From Microvirga sp. ACRRW (GTDB lineage Bacteria; Pseudomonadota; Alphaproteobacteria; Rhizobiales; Beijerinckiaceae), in contig NZ_JAKRNJ010000005.1 in the NCBI RefSeq assembly GCF_022346925.1, forward strand, positions 62,001 to 126,000: a stretch of 64,000 nucleotides of DNA. Reading direction: 5' to 3'. Numbering within the stretch: the stretch's first letter is position 1; every line of letters begins with the position of its first letter. The notes under the pieces are model-generated. The model did not search any database. It saw only the letters and a program-made list of their open reading frames with translations, and was not told where the DNA came from. This document shows positions 28,016 through 39,366 of the stretch, piece by piece. A program made the position numbers and the translations under genes.

Positions 28016-28468
28016 ATGATGACGGAAAGCCACCTCCAGCTAGGGCAGGCCAGCGCCCTGCCCCAGATTCCGGAAGAAGCCCAGCTCGACCGGGTGCCGA
28101 ACCCGCATGCCGATACCGACTATCTCGCCCGCTTCACAGTGCCGGAATTCACCTCGCTCTGTCCGGTGACCGGGCAGCCCGATTTCGCGATCATCGTGAT
28201 CGATTACGTGCCGGGCCCCTGGCTCGTGGAATCGAAGTCGCTGAAGCTCTACATGCACAGCTTCCGCAACCACGGCGCGTTCCATGAGGATTGCACGGTC
28301 GCCATCGGCAAGCGTCTCGCCAAGCTGCTGGAGCCTCGTTATCTCCGCATCGGCGGCTATTGGTATCCGCGCGGCGGCATCCCCATCGATGTGTTCTGGC
28401 AGACCGGCGAGCAGCCGAAGAACCTCTGGCTGCCGGACCAAGGCGTCGCGCCCTACCGTGCCCGCTAA
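28016..28468 (+). CDS. queF: NADPH-dependent preQ0 reductase QueF
   Basis: A 150-residue single-domain QueF. The catalytic cysteine C49 in [14 protein letters not shown] and the QueF motif [21 protein letters not shown] (72 onward) are both present, with the C-terminal [13 protein letters not shown]. It reduces the nitrile preQ0 to preQ1 on the way to queuosine in tRNA. Two ATGs stand in tandem (28016 and 28019). No preQ1 riboswitch was recognised in the short leader. It overlaps the MFS gene tail to tail by four bases. Confidence 0.95.
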   Translation: MMTESHLQLGQASALPQIPEEAQLDRVPNPHADTDYLARFTVPEFTSLCPVTGQPDFAIIVIDYVPGPWLVESKSLKLYMHSFRNHGAFHEDCTVAIGKRLAKLLEPRYLRIGGYWYPRGGIPIDVFWQTGEQPKNLWLPDQGVAPYRAR

Positions 28469-29622
28469 GCCTTAGGACGCCTCAGCACGTATGAGGCGTT
28501 CAGGCCCACGACAAGGATGACGGCTGCCGCGATCATGGTCGAAGCGGTAAGACCGATGTTGCGCAGGCCAAAGCCCATGAGCACGACGCCGAGCGCCTGT
28601 CCGCAGAAGAACGAGAAGGCGTGGAGCGCGACGGCGGAAGCGCGCGCTCCCGGCGCGACTTCCGTCACCTGAGCCTGGAAGGTGTTGTGCATCATGTAGA
28701 AGCCGAGGCCCATGAGCAGCAGGGCGGCAAAATCGAGCTTCCAGTTTCCGGCTAAACCCAGAATGATGAGGGCAAGCGCTGCGAAAAATCCTCCGCCGAC
28801 AAGAATGCGGCCAATGCCGAGGCGACGGAGCATCCAACTGACAAGGGCGGAATAGACGAGGCCGCCAATGGCAAAGCCGCCGATGGCGAAACCCGCTTCC
28901 ATCGCCCCGCCCCCTCCGCGCTCCTCAAGCAGCGGCGCGATATAGGGAAAGACGCTGAAGATTGCACTGGATTCCACGAAGACGGAACCGAAAAGAAACA
29001 GTGCTCGCGGATTGGAGAGGATGTCCCGATAGCGCAGGATCGCCGTTCTTGGATCGAACCTGCCACCGGGAAGCGCTCCGCGAAAACCGATCACGGTGGC
29101 GGCGAGCGCGCAGGCCATCATGATGGTGGAGAGACCGAACACCCCACGCCAGCCGATCCATTCGGCGAGAAGTCCCGCGAGCGACGAGCCGGCGAGCTGG
29201 CCGATGATGACGGCGACGAGGTAGCGGCTAAGCGCCACCTGCCTCTGGGACATGTCCACCCGGTCGCCGATGAGGGCGATGGAGAGCGGCACCGCGCCGC
29301 CTGCCGCCGCACCTGCAATGATGCGCAGGCCGAAAAGCGTTTCAACGTTGGGGGCGAAGAACGAGCCCGCAAGCATGAGACACAGGAGCGACAGCGCCAC
29401 TTTCATCACGCGCTCCTTGCCCAGCGCATCGCCGATGGGGCCGAGGATCGGCTGGATGAAGGCATAAGGCAGCGCGAAGGCGGCGGAGAGCAGCGCAACG
29501 GTCTGCGGTATCGAGTTCAAATCCCGGGCGATCACCCCGACCATCGGCTCGATGGCACGGGACGAAAAGGTGGTGGCGAAACCGCTGACGGATAGGATCA
29601 GGATGAGATTGCGCGAGGACAT
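28465..29622 (-). CDS. Major facilitator superfamily transporter
   Basis: A 385-residue membrane protein with about 12 hydrophobic segments. The loop between helices 2 and 3 reads [13 protein letters not shown], the MFS signature (GxxxDxxGRR-type), and a central cytosolic loop follows [19 protein letters not shown]. Substrate specificity cannot be read; drug or metabolite efflux of the Bcr/CflA or arabinose-efflux type is typical. It is last in the kdsA direction but separated by 115 bases, so co-transcription is uncertain. Confidence 0.88.
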   Translation of the reverse strand: MSSRNLILILSVSGFATTFSSRAIEPMVGVIARDLNSIPQTVALLSAAFALPYAFIQPILGPIGDALGKERVMKVALSLLCLMLAGSFFAPNVETLFGLRIIAGAAAGGAVPLSIALIGDRVDMSQRQVALSRYLVAVIIGQLAGSSLAGLLAEWIGWRGVFGLSTIMMACALAATVIGFRGALPGGRFDPRTAILRYRDILSNPRALFLFGSVFVESSAIFSVFPYIAPLLEERGGGGAMEAGFAIGGFAIGGLVYSALVSWMLRRLGIGRILVGGGFFAALALIILGLAGNWKLDFAALLLMGLGFYMMHNTFQAQVTEVAPGARASAVALHAFSFFCGQALGVVLMGFGLRNIGLTASTMIAAAVILVVGLNASYVLRRPKA

Positions 29623-29737
29623 AACGCTCTAATGAGAAAGGCGCGAATGGAGCCTAGGCACTCCATATCACGGCCTTGTCGGAAGGGGAGAGACAGGAAT
29701 TGCACGCCTGCCCTCCCGCGAACTCATAAGCGCGCTC

Positions 29738-30586
29738 TTAAACCGCCCGCCCTTTAGCGAGCGCATCGAACGCCTTGAGCTGCGCAAGCAGAGCTTCTAG
29801 CTCCTTCAGCGGCACCATGTTGGGGCCGTCAGAGGGAGCCTTGTCCGGGTCCTGATGAGTCTCGATGAAGACACCGGCAATGCCGACCGCGACCGCTGCG
29901 CGGGCAAGCACTGGCACGAACTCGCGCTGGCCGCCGGAGGTCGCGCCCTTGCCGCCGGGCTGCTGCACGGAATGGGTGGCGTCGAAGATCACCGGAGCGC
30001 CGGTCTCGGCCATGATCGGCAGGCTGCGCATGTCGGAAACAAGGGTGTTGTAGCCGAAGGACGCGCCGCGCTCGGTCAGCATCACGTTCGGATTGCCAGA
30101 AGCGCGCACCTTCTCGGCGACGTTTGCCATGTCCCAGGGCGCCAGAAACTGGCCCTTCTTCACGTTCACCACGCGGCCCGTCTTGGCGGCGGCAACGAGA
30201 AGATCGGTCTGGCGGCAGAGATAGGCGGGAATCTGGAGGATATCGACCACCTCGCCAACGGCGGCGCATTGGTCGTTCTCATGCACGTCGGTGATAACCG
30301 GCAGGCCGAACTTTTCCTTCACCTCGGCGAAGACGCTGAGCGCCTTGTCGAGACCGATGCCGCGAGCGCTGTTGATCGAGGTGCGGTTTGCCTTGTCGAA
30401 CGACGACTTGTAGACGAGCCCGAGGCCGAGCTTGCCCGTGATTTCCTTGAGGGCCGCGGCCATTTCCAGCGCGTGATCGCGGCTTTCCATGGCGCAGGGG
30501 CCCGCAATGATGCTGAGCGGCAGGTGATTGCCGAAGCGGACGGAGCCTGCCTCGACGACGGCTTGGATCTGTTTGGTATCGGTCAT
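29738..30586 (-). CDS. kdsA: Kdo-8-phosphate synthase KdsA
   Basis: A 282-residue TIM-barrel enzyme condensing arabinose-5-phosphate and phosphoenolpyruvate for the LPS inner core. Visible motifs: [52 protein letters not shown] and [15 protein letters not shown] at 30586 follows an AGGTGAGG ribosome binding site; a GTG three codons earlier is possible. Feeds the lipid A genes at the other end of the window. The DUF350 gene lies just upstream on the same strand. Confidence 0.96.
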   Translation of the reverse strand: MTDTKQIQAVVEAGSVRFGNHLPLSIIAGPCAMESRDHALEMAAALKEITGKLGLGLVYKSSFDKANRTSINSARGIGLDKALSVFAEVKEKFGLPVITDVHENDQCAAVGEVVDILQIPAYLCRQTDLLVAAAKTGRVVNVKKGQFLAPWDMANVAEKVRASGNPNVMLTERGASFGYNTLVSDMRSLPIMAETGAPVIFDATHSVQQPGGKGATSGGQREFVPVLARAAVAVGIAGVFIETHQDPDKAPSDGPNMVPLKELEALLAQLKAFDALAKGRAV

Positions 30587-30634
30587 GCGCCTCACCTACT
30601 CCGTTTCGGGCCGGACGTGAAGCGGTGATGTAGA

Positions 30635-31039
30635 TCAGGGGAACGTCATCGACGCCGCGTTGATGATACCGCCGGAGAGCGAGGCTGCACCCAGGAACAG
30701 GGCGGCAGCCATCTGGCCGGAGGCGATGCGCTGGGAGAGGTTCGGCATCACGAGGCGGACGAGCCAGTAGATGACGATCTGGACCGAGAGTGCCACCAGG
30801 CCCCAGACGATCAGATCAACGATGCCCTGAGCATGAACGATGGCACTGCCGAGCGGGAGCGCGAAGCCGACGAGGCTGAATCCCAGGGCTGTCGAGGCAG
30901 AGATCACGTTCTGACGGATCAGGGCGAACTCATTGTGCATGGTCGCGAGCGTATAGAGGCCGAGATAGACCGCCACGAGCACGACGGCGATAACGAAATA
31001 GACCAGGAAGTCGAACAAACCTGCCAGCATTGAAGTCAC
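30635..31039 (-). CDS. DUF350 membrane protein
   Basis: A 134-residue protein with four hydrophobic segments: about 7-32, 47-66, 72-93 and 109-128. It has the DUF350 (YjfL) layout, in which each half is two helices, with LGFSLVGFALPLGSAI in the first half and VQIVIYWLVRLVMPNLSQRI in the second. The function is unknown. It sits between the VOC gene and kdsA; such DUF350 genes elsewhere are near stress-response genes. Confidence 0.8.
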   Translation of the reverse strand: MTSMLAGLFDFLVYFVIAVVLVAVYLGLYTLATMHNEFALIRQNVISASTALGFSLVGFALPLGSAIVHAQGIVDLIVWGLVALSVQIVIYWLVRLVMPNLSQRIASGQMAAALFLGAASLSGGIINAASMTFP

Positions 31040-31084
31040 GATCAGCCCCTACCATTGAGTTGGCTGATTGCTACAGGGTTATGG

Positions 31085-31954
31085 TTAAGATTGTGTTGGC
31101 TCGAAGGCGATGGCGACACCGAAGGCTGCGCTCGCGGGCACAACGAGCCTGCTTCCCACATGCTGATAGGGAATTTCTGCTGCATCCAGACATTTGGAGG
31201 CGACGTGAATATCCTCCACCCGCACCGCGAAGGCGACAAAGGACGGCTGGTCCAACTCGGCTTCGACCGAGACATAGCTTTCGGCGGCATCGTCCGGCGT
31301 CATCACATCGAGATGGGCGTCGCCGAGCCGGAAAGACAGATCATGCAGGGCTGGGCTCGTGGCGATAGCATCGGTGAAATTCGTCAGAAACGGCTTGCAA
31401 CGGTCCGGCTCGGGACATGCCAATGCTACCGTTGCAAGGCCTGTCGCACTGTTCTCATGGGATTGAAAGGCCGGGTTCCAGAAGTTTTCCGGATAGTGAT
31501 GCTGGGAGACGAAGAAGCCCGCGCGAGGAGCATTTTCGAGCGAGGCGAAGGCCAGGGTGAAGGCCACCTTGGTTTCCGTGCCATCAGGCCTGCGGCCTGT
31601 GCGCTCGAAATGGAACGGCTCGAACGTACCGATCCCTCTTTGCGCAAATGCAGCCGCATCCGCCTTGGAATCCTGGCTCTGCAACACCAGCATGGCGAGC
31701 CCCTCGCGATCTTGCAGGTAATCGCGAACAAAAGCACCGAAGCTGAAGTGGCCCTGCTTGTGCGCGGGGATCTGAGCGCCCTCACCCACCGTGATCAGCT
31801 CAAGGAACGCACCGGGAAATTGCACCAGCCGGTTTTCCGTGCCCCACGAGTGCCGGTTGCGTGCGCCGACCTGGAAGCCGAGACGCTGGTAAAAATCACC
31901 GGCCTTGTCGAGGTCGTGAACGGCAATGACGAGATGGTCGATCCGGCGGGACAT
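31085..31954 (-). CDS. VOC-superfamily (glyoxalase-like) protein
   Basis: A 289-residue protein with two vicinal-oxygen-chelate halves. The first starts RRIDHLVIAVHDLDKAGDFYQRLGF, typical of the glyoxalase-like PF13468 group, and continues GTENRLVQFPGAFLELI; the second begins about 150 and contains VAFAVRVEDIHVASKCLDAA. Candidate metal ligands are the H of DHLVI and the E of LELI. No substrate can be assigned; isomerase, dioxygenase and lyase functions all occur. It follows pyrG on the same strand but beyond the pyrG terminator. Confidence 0.85.
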   Translation of the reverse strand: MSRRIDHLVIAVHDLDKAGDFYQRLGFQVGARNRHSWGTENRLVQFPGAFLELITVGEGAQIPAHKQGHFSFGAFVRDYLQDREGLAMLVLQSQDSKADAAAFAQRGIGTFEPFHFERTGRRPDGTETKVAFTLAFASLENAPRAGFFVSQHHYPENFWNPAFQSHENSATGLATVALACPEPDRCKPFLTNFTDAIATSPALHDLSFRLGDAHLDVMTPDDAAESYVSVEAELDQPSFVAFAVRVEDIHVASKCLDAAEIPYQHVGSRLVVPASAAFGVAIAFEPTQS

Positions 31955-32009
31955 CAGGCTCTTTCCTGTAGGCTTCAGCCCTAACCTAGGGCGGCAACCG
32001 CAAACGCAA

Positions 32010-32046
32010 AACGAAAGCGCCGGCGGGAGACCCAGCCGGCGCTTTC
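32010..32046 (-). terminator. Intrinsic terminator of pyrG
   Basis: A 12-base stem, GAAAGCGCCGGC with GCCGGCGCTTTC (32013-32046), followed on the minus strand by a G then TTTT. It lies 10 bases after the pyrG stop. Confidence 0.85.
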
Positions 32047-32055
32047 AGAATTTCG

Positions 32056-33690
<1,635 letters not shown>

Positions 33691-33751
33691 CTATCCATTA
33701 ATAAGGAGCGCCGATTCGCAATGCGCGAATCCTGCCACTCCGAAACCATCC

Positions 33752-33781
33752 ACAAAAGAAGAGGGCCGGAAGCCCGGCCCT
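33752..33781 (-). terminator. Probable terminator after secG
   Basis: GGGCCGG (33763-33769) pairs with CCGGCCC (33774-33780), and the minus strand continues TCTTCTTTTG. It lies directly after the secG stop, leaving about 70 bases for a pyrG promoter. Confidence 0.75.
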
Positions 33782-33790
33782 GCTGTTCGC

Positions 33791-34180
33791 TTACTGCTGA
33801 GGCGCCGTGGGCGCCGGAGCCGCCGGCTGGTCGCCCTGAAGGCGCTGGAGCTGCTCGAGCACGTTGCCGCCCTGCGGAGCACCGGGAGCCTGCTGCCCGG
33901 CCGGAGCCGCCGGAGCGGCGCCGTCGAGGATCGAGCGAGGACCGCGGCTCGATGTCGCCATGACCGTGAGCGCGATGCTCGTGACGAAGAACAGGCCAGC
34001 GAGAATCGCCGTGGCGCGGGTGAGCGCATTGGCCTGGCCGCGACCGGTCATGAAGCCGGACACGCCGCCTCCACCACCTCCGCCGAGGCCCATGCCACCG
34101 CCCTCAGAGCGCTGCAGAAGGACCACGCCGATCAAGGCGAGCACGATGATCAGGTGGATAATGATGAGAACTGTTTGCAT
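33791..34180 (-). CDS. secG: Preprotein translocase subunit SecG
   Basis: A 129-residue protein with two membrane helices (about 2-20 and 50-72) enclosing the glycine tract GGGMGLGGGGGGGVSGFMTGRGQANALTRAT, which matches the SecG loop. The C-terminus is a Pro/Ala/Gln-rich tail (AAPAAPAGQQAPGAPQGG) common in Alphaproteobacteria. It assists SecYE in export. ATG at 34180 gives the standard start MQTVLIII; a frame extension to 34222 is not needed. Confidence 0.95.
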   Translation of the reverse strand: MQTVLIIIHLIIVLALIGVVLLQRSEGGGMGLGGGGGGGVSGFMTGRGQANALTRATAILAGLFFVTSIALTVMATSSRGPRSILDGAAPAAPAGQQAPGAPQGGNVLEQLQRLQGDQPAAPAPTAPQQ

Positions 34181-34314
34181 CGTTCCAAAAACCTCAAGCG
34201 GCCGCGCCATGGAAGTACCCATGGGCGTCAGCCGCTCGCAATTCGCATGTTGGGGCGGGCTGTAGCATAGGTGTGCGCGGGATCAAAGACCTGCAAGCCG
34301 CCTTTTACGGGTTG

Positions 34315-34352
34315 GAAGCGTTTTGCCGCCTCTATGAGCCGCAAAACGCTTC
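34315..34352. repeat. Inverted repeat downstream of tpiA
   Basis: Perfect 12-base arms GAAGCGTTTTGC and GCAAAACGCTTC with a 14-base loop, 13 bases after the tpiA stop. On the minus strand no T-run follows (CAACCCG), so Rho-independent termination is not supported. It may be a stability stem or a repeat element. Confidence 0.65.
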
Positions 34353-34364
34353 TCGATAAGCAAT

Positions 34365-35135
34365 TTAGCCCAGATAGGCCCCGGCAATGGCCAGGAAATC
34401 GGCGGCCACGAGGCTTGCACCGCCGACCAGCGCACCGTTGACGTTCTCCACAGCCATCAGCTCGGCGGCGTTCGAGGGCTTTACGGAGCCGCCGTAGAGG
34501 ATGCGGACTTTGGCGTGCTCGGCCTTGCCCACGAGGCGCTTCAGCTCCTCGCGGATGGCGGCATGCACCTCGGCCACGTCGGCGGTGGTGGGGGTCAGCC
34601 CCGTGCCGATGGCCCAGACGGGCTCATAGGCCACCACGAGGTTGTGGCTGTTGGAATCGGCCGGGATCGAGCCGCGCAGCTGCTTGCGGACGACCGCAAT
34701 AGCCTTGCCGGATTCGCGCTCCTCGCGGGTCTCGCCCACGCAGACGATGGCGGTGAGCCCTGCCCGATGGGCCGCGAGGGCCTTCGCGCAGACGTCAGCG
34801 TCCTTTTCCTTATGATACTGGCGGCGCTCGGAATGGCCGACGAGCACGTAGGAAGCGCCGGCGTCGGCCAGCATTTCGGCCGAGATGTCGCCTGTATAGG
34901 CGCCTGATTCCTTGGCGTGGCAATCCTGGCCGCCAATGCCGACCCGCGTGCCCACGGACATGTGAGCGAAGGCGGAAACGAGCGTTGCCGGCGGGCAGAC
35001 CGCGAGATCGACCTTGGCTCTCAGGCCAGGGGTATATCCGGCGTGGATTTCAACCAAAACCTTGGCCGAAGACTTCAAAAGGCCGTTCATCTTCCAGTTT
35101 CCCGCTACCAGCGGGCGTGGCCGATCGACGCTCAT
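34365..35135 (-). CDS. tpiA: Triosephosphate isomerase
   Basis: A 256-residue TIM barrel with all catalytic residues: N13 and K15 (AGNWKMNG), H101 (VGHSERR), and E171 in [10 protein letters not shown], then the phosphate loop [10 protein letters not shown]. It interconverts dihydroxyacetone phosphate and glyceraldehyde-3-phosphate. Divergent from the ppiD-like gene, with 134 bases for both promoters. Confidence 0.98.
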   Translation of the reverse strand: MSVDRPRPLVAGNWKMNGLLKSSAKVLVEIHAGYTPGLRAKVDLAVCPPATLVSAFAHMSVGTRVGIGGQDCHAKESGAYTGDISAEMLADAGASYVLVGHSERRQYHKEKDADVCAKALAAHRAGLTAIVCVGETREERESGKAIAVVRKQLRGSIPADSNSHNLVVAYEPVWAIGTGLTPTTADVAEVHAAIREELKRLVGKAEHAKVRILYGGSVKPSNAAELMAVENVNGALVGGASLVAADFLAIAGAYLG

Positions 35136-35269
35136 TATGCACTCCTGTCACGCTTGATAAGTTGGCAGTAGCAGAGGCTTGGGGCTTCTTTCAACCAGAC
35201 TTGCCCTTTTCCCCGGGCCTTTGATGGGCTATCGCCCTGTGAAACGAGTTTTTTGAGAACGGGTTCACG

Positions 35270-37174
35270 ATGCTTCGGAACATGCGCAAGGCCGGTCAGA
35301 CAGTGTTCGGCAAAGCCATTGCCTTCATCTTCTTTGGCGCCTTGATCGTCAGCTTCGCCATCTGGGGCATCGGCGACATCTTCCGCGCCCAGCCGGCCTC
35401 GACAGTGGCGGAGGTGGGCAAGACCACGATCTCGGTCAATCAGGTGCGCAATGCCTACACCAATCAGCTCCAGCAACTAGGCCGCCAGTTCCGCACGGTG
35501 ATCTCGCCGGAACAGGCCCGCATGCTCGGCCTCGACCAGCAGGTTCTCAACAGCCTCGTCACCGAGGCTGTGATGGCGGAAGAGGCCAAGGGTCTGGGAC
35601 TTTCCGTCTCGGATGAGCTCGTGGCTCGTTCCATCGTCGACAACCCGGCCTTCAAGGGAGCCGACGGCCAGTTCAACCGCGCCCTGTTCGACCAGACGCT
35701 CCGCAATGCCGGTCTCTCCGAGGCTGGATTCGTGCAGGAGCAGCGTGCTTCCATGGCGCGCGCCCATCTGGCGGAGGCTCTCGCAGGCGACGTGACCGTG
35801 CCAGTCGCCGCCAAGGACGCCCTTCACCGCTACACCACGGAGCGCCGCAGCGCCGCCTATCTCGTGCTCACCGCAGCCCTGGCCGGCGACATTCCCGCCC
35901 CCACCAACGAGCAGCTTCTGAGCTTCTATGAGGAGCGCAAGGGCACCTTCCGGGCTCCGGAATACCGTGCCGTCAACGCCATGGCGCTAGACGCAGCCGC
36001 CATCGCGAAGTCGGATGCGGTCTCGGATGCTGACGCCCGCCAGCGTTACGAGCAGCAGAAGGCGAAGTACGGTCAGCCCGAGCGCCGCACGATCCAGCAG
36101 ATCCCCTTCACCTCCATGGACGATGCGCAGGCCGCTTCCGCCAAGATCAAGGAAGGCACGACCTTCGATGCCGTTGCCGCCGAGCGTGGCGTCTCAGCCA
36201 CCGGTCTCGAGCTTGGCACGTTCACGCGCGCGGAGATGCTCGACCCTGCTGTGGCCGAGGCCGCTTTCGCGCTAGAGCAGAACGGCGTGAGCGCCCCGGT
36301 TTCCGGACGCTTCGGCCCCGTGATCCTACGCGTCACGCAGATCCAGCCGGAAGCCGTGCGTCCCTTCGAGGAGGTTGCTGCCGAAATTCGCGGAGAAGTC
36401 GCCCGCGAACGCGCCCAGAGCGAGATCGAAAAGATCCACGATCAGATCGAGGATCTGCGCGCCGGCGCCAAGCCTCTTGCCGACATCGCCAAGGAAAAGG
36501 GCCTGGCTCTCATCCAGATCCCCGCCATCGACGCCCAAGGCCGCGACAAGGCCGGGAAGCAGGTGGATGCGCCGGAGCGCGACGTAATCGCCAAGGCGGC
36601 CTTCGCCTCCGATATGGGTGTGGACAACGAGGCTCTTCGCACTGCGACCGGTTATGTCTGGTTCGACGTGACGGGCATCGAGCCCTCCCGCGAGAAGACC
36701 CTCGACGAGGTTCGCGACCAGGTGGCGGCGCAGTGGCGTGACGACCAGATCGGCCAGCGCCTGACCGAGAAGGCCCGCCAGCTCACTGAGCGTCTTGAGA
36801 AGGGCGAGGCCATCGAGGCTGTCGCGCAGGAGGTGAACACTCCTGTGAAAAACGCCACCGATCTCGCCCGCAATGCGAACAAGGACGATCTCTCGGCCGA
36901 GGCCGTGAACCGCATCTTCGCTACTCCGGTGGGCAAGGCGGGCAATGCGGCGAACGCTGCGGATTCCCGAGCTGTCTTCAAGGTCACGGCGGCCACCGTG
37001 CCCCCGATGGCAGGCACTACGCAGGAAGCGCAGACCATCGATACTCAGCTGCGGAACGGCATGAGTGACGACCTCATCAATGAGTACATCACCCAGGTCC
37101 GCCAGAACCTCGGTGTCACCATCAACCAGCAGGCCTTGCAGCAGGCGACAGGCAGCGGTACCGGCGAATTCTGA
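35270..37174 (+). CDS. PpiD/SurA-type periplasmic peptidyl-prolyl isomerase
   Basis: A 634-residue membrane-anchored periplasmic chaperone. A basic start (MLRNMRKAGQ) precedes one membrane helix of about 13-34 with no cleavage site. A SurA-N/PpiD-like helical domain follows (about 45-265, with VGKTTISVNQVRNAY), then a parvulin domain of about 270-360 (PERRTIQQIPFTS through SGRFGPVILRVTQIQPE), then a long helical C-terminal part. It is thought to help proteins leave the Sec channel and fold in the periplasm. The parvulin core looks degenerate, as in E. coli PpiD, so isomerase activity is doubtful. It lies 3 bases before trpE, so the two are probably co-transcribed; this pairing recurs in Rhizobiales. 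Confidence 0.92.
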   Translation: MLRNMRKAGQTVFGKAIAFIFFGALIVSFAIWGIGDIFRAQPASTVAEVGKTTISVNQVRNAYTNQLQQLGRQFRTVISPEQARMLGLDQQVLNSLVTEAVMAEEAKGLGLSVSDELVARSIVDNPAFKGADGQFNRALFDQTLRNAGLSEAGFVQEQRASMARAHLAEALAGDVTVPVAAKDALHRYTTERRSAAYLVLTAALAGDIPAPTNEQLLSFYEERKGTFRAPEYRAVNAMALDAAAIAKSDAVSDADARQRYEQQKAKYGQPERRTIQQIPFTSMDDAQAASAKIKEGTTFDAVAAERGVSATGLELGTFTRAEMLDPAVAEAAFALEQNGVSAPVSGRFGPVILRVTQIQPEAVRPFEEVAAEIRGEVARERAQSEIEKIHDQIEDLRAGAKPLADIAKEKGLALIQIPAIDAQGRDKAGKQVDAPERDVIAKAAFASDMGVDNEALRTATGYVWFDVTGIEPSREKTLDEVRDQVAAQWRDDQIGQRLTEKARQLTERLEKGEAIEAVAQEVNTPVKNATDLARNANKDDLSAEAVNRIFATPVGKAGNAANAADSRAVFKVTAATVPPMAGTTQEAQTIDTQLRNGMSDDLINEYITQVRQNLGVTINQQALQQATGSGTGEF

Positions 37175-37177
37175 TCC

Positions 37178-38698
37178 ATGAGCATTGCGCCCGATTTCGA
37201 GACTTTCGCGAAGGCCTATGATGAGGGCGAGGCAGGTGTCCTGCGCGCCACCCTCGTAGGCGATCTTCTCACCCCCGTCGCAGCCTTCATCAAGCTGCGG
37301 CACCATCGGAAGGGCTCCGCCTTTCTGCTGGAATCCGTCGAAGGCGGCGCCACGCGCGGCCGCTTCTCGATGATCGGTCTCGATCCGGATCTCGTGTGGC
37401 GATGCCAGGACGGCGTCGCTTCCATCGACCGCAATGCCATCACCCGCGACAAGCAGTTCGTCAAAGACGACCTTCCCGCCCTCGACAGCCTTCGCGCGCT
37501 GATCAAGGAAAGCGCCCTTCCGCTCTCCGACGATCTTCCGCCCATGGCGGCGGGCCTGTTCGGCTATCTCGGCTACGACATGGTGCGCCAGATGGAGCGT
37601 CTGGCAGAGCCGAACACCGACGTGCTGAAGGTGCCGGACGCCATCCTCATCCGCCCGACGATGATGGTGGTGTTCGATGCGGTGAAGGATGAGATTTCGC
37701 TCATCACGCCCGTGCGCCCGCAACCGGGCGTGTCGGCGAAGGCCGCTTACGAGGTGGCTCTTTCGCGCATTGACGAGGTCACGCAGGCGCTCGAATTGCC
37801 GCTGCCTATCGAGGATCGCAGCGACCCAACCGCCATTCATTTCGATTCGCCGGTGTCGAACACCACGCCGGGCGAGTTCGAGGCCATGGTGGCGAAGGCG
37901 AAGGAATACATCCGCGCCGGCGACATTTTCCAGGTGGTGCTGTCGCAACGTTTCGAGTCGGCTTTCCCCCTGCCCGCCTTCGCGCTCTACCGCTCCCTGC
38001 GGCGTGTGAACCCGGCTCCGTTCCTCTGCTATCTCGATTTCGAGGATTTCCAGATCGTCTGCTCCTCGCCGGAAATTCTGGTGCGGATGCGCGACGGCAA
38101 GGTCACGATCCGCCCCATCGCCGGCACACGCCCACGCGGCAAGACGGCAGCAGAGGATCGCGCCCATGCGGAAAGCCTGCTCGCCGACCAGAAGGAACGC
38201 GCCGAGCACCTGATGCTGCTCGATCTCGGCCGCAACGATGTGGGCCGCGTGGCGGAAATGGGGTCCGTGCAGGTCACGGATTCCTTCTTCCTCGAATATT
38301 ACAGCCAGGTGATGCACATCGTCTCGAACGTGGAAGGCAGGCTAGACCCCACCTTCGACGCGCTCGACGCGCTGGTCGCAGGCTTCCCGGCAGGCACAGT
38401 TTCCGGTGCGCCGAAGGTTCGCGCCATGCAGATCATCGACGAGCTGGAGAAAGATAAGCGCGGGCCTTACGCCGGTTGCGTCGGTTATTTCGGCGCGAAC
38501 GGCGAGATGGATACCTGCATCGTGCTGCGTACCGCTCTGGTGAAGGATGGGCGCATGGCCGTTCAGGCGGGCGCTGGCATCGTCTACGATTCACACCCGG
38601 CCTCAGAGCAGCAGGAATGCATCAACAAGTCCAAGGCCCTGTTCAAGGCCGCCGAAGAGGCCGTGCGCTTCGCAAGCCAAGCGAGGATCGGGCAATGA
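37178..38698 (+). CDS. trpE: Anthranilate synthase component I
   Basis: A 506-residue chorismate-binding enzyme. The N-terminal Trp-regulatory region includes LLESVEGGATRGRFSMIGLDP, with an LLES element. The C-terminal half has GTRPRGKTAAEDRAHAESLL, DLGRNDVGRV, and the signature PAGTVSGAPKVRAM. It makes anthranilate from chorismate with ammonia from TrpG. Unlike the trpE(G) fusion of Rhizobium, trpE and trpG are separate here, and no Trp-leader peptide is present because ppiD-like sequence abuts it. The last bases overlap a 15-codon minicistron. Confidence 0.96.
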   Translation: MSIAPDFETFAKAYDEGEAGVLRATLVGDLLTPVAAFIKLRHHRKGSAFLLESVEGGATRGRFSMIGLDPDLVWRCQDGVASIDRNAITRDKQFVKDDLPALDSLRALIKESALPLSDDLPPMAAGLFGYLGYDMVRQMERLAEPNTDVLKVPDAILIRPTMMVVFDAVKDEISLITPVRPQPGVSAKAAYEVALSRIDEVTQALELPLPIEDRSDPTAIHFDSPVSNTTPGEFEAMVAKAKEYIRAGDIFQVVLSQRFESAFPLPAFALYRSLRRVNPAPFLCYLDFEDFQIVCSSPEILVRMRDGKVTIRPIAGTRPRGKTAAEDRAHAESLLADQKERAEHLMLLDLGRNDVGRVAEMGSVQVTDSFFLEYYSQVMHIVSNVEGRLDPTFDALDALVAGFPAGTVSGAPKVRAMQIIDELEKDKRGPYAGCVGYFGANGEMDTCIVLRTALVKDGRMAVQAGAGIVYDSHPASEQQECINKSKALFKAAEEAVRFASQARIGQ

Positions 38699-38742
38699 AC
38701 TTGACCACCCTCTCTCATTACGCGAACGTCGGTGCGCTATGA
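38695..38742 (+). CDS. 15-codon minicistron bridging trpE and trpG
   Basis: An ATG overlaps the trpE stop (ATGA at 38695) and the frame ends after 15 codons with a TGA that overlaps the trpG ATG (38739-38742). The peptide would be [15 protein letters not shown]. Having both ends in stop/start overlaps is a strong hint that ribosomes pass from trpE to trpG through it. It contains no Trp codon, so it is not a classic attenuator peptide. It could be a translational relay, a real micropeptide, or a chance arrangement. Confidence 0.4.
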   Translation: MNLTTLSHYANVGAL

Positions 38743-39347
38743 CCCGCGTTCTCGTGATCGACAATTACGACAGCTTCACCTGGAATCTGGTGCACCTGCT
38801 CGGCCCTCTCGCAACCTCGGTGGAGGTTGTGCGCAACGATGCCATAACCACGGACGAGGTCTTGGCCTCGCTGCCGGATGCCATCGTGCTCTCACCTGGC
38901 CCCTGCACCCCCAATGAAGCAGGCATCTGCCTCGATCTCGTGAAGCGCGCCTCGCCCACGATCCCGACCTTCGGCGTGTGCCTCGGCCTCCAGGCCATCG
39001 GGCAGGTTTTCGGCGGCACGGTTTCCCGCGCGCCGTTGCCCATGCACGGCAAGGTGTCCGAGGTGGAGCATTCCGGGCAAACGGTGTTTCGCGGCATCAA
39101 CGGCTCGTTCAAGGCGACTCGCTATCATTCCCTGATCGTAGACCGGGAAACCTGCCCGGCAGATCTCACCGTCACGGCGGAAACCGCTGACGGTCTCGTC
39201 ATGGGTTTGTCGCACCGTTCGCTTCCCATTCATGGCGTGCAGTTCCACCCCGAAAGCATCCTCTCGGAGCATGGGGTGACGATCATGCGCAATTTCTTCG
39301 ATCTGGCGGCGGCCTGGAATGCCAAGCGCCGCCCGAGCGCTGCTTAA
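38739..39347 (+). CDS. trpG: Anthranilate synthase glutamine amidotransferase
   Basis: A 202-residue class I amidotransferase: [14 protein letters not shown] at the start, oxyanion SPGPCTPNE, nucleophile C81 in [11 protein letters not shown], and the histidine of VQFHPESI with glutamate. It supplies ammonia to TrpE. Its ATG is read through the overlap with the minicistron. trpD starts 19 bases later. Confidence 0.96.
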   Translation: MTRVLVIDNYDSFTWNLVHLLGPLATSVEVVRNDAITTDEVLASLPDAIVLSPGPCTPNEAGICLDLVKRASPTIPTFGVCLGLQAIGQVFGGTVSRAPLPMHGKVSEVEHSGQTVFRGINGSFKATRYHSLIVDRETCPADLTVTAETADGLVMGLSHRSLPIHGVQFHPESILSEHGVTIMRNFFDLAAAWNAKRRPSAA

Positions 39348-39366
39348 CTCCCAAGGCACTAAAGCA

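Noticed and set aside
37175..37177. Trp leader peptide/attenuator before trpE
   Set aside because: Only three bases separate trpE from the preceding gene; no Trp-rich leader can fit.
36326..38317. A 663-codon open frame on minus across the ppiD-like gene and trpE
   Set aside because: Shadow frame; it spans two well-supported genes on plus and reads as His/Arg/Gly-rich nonsense.
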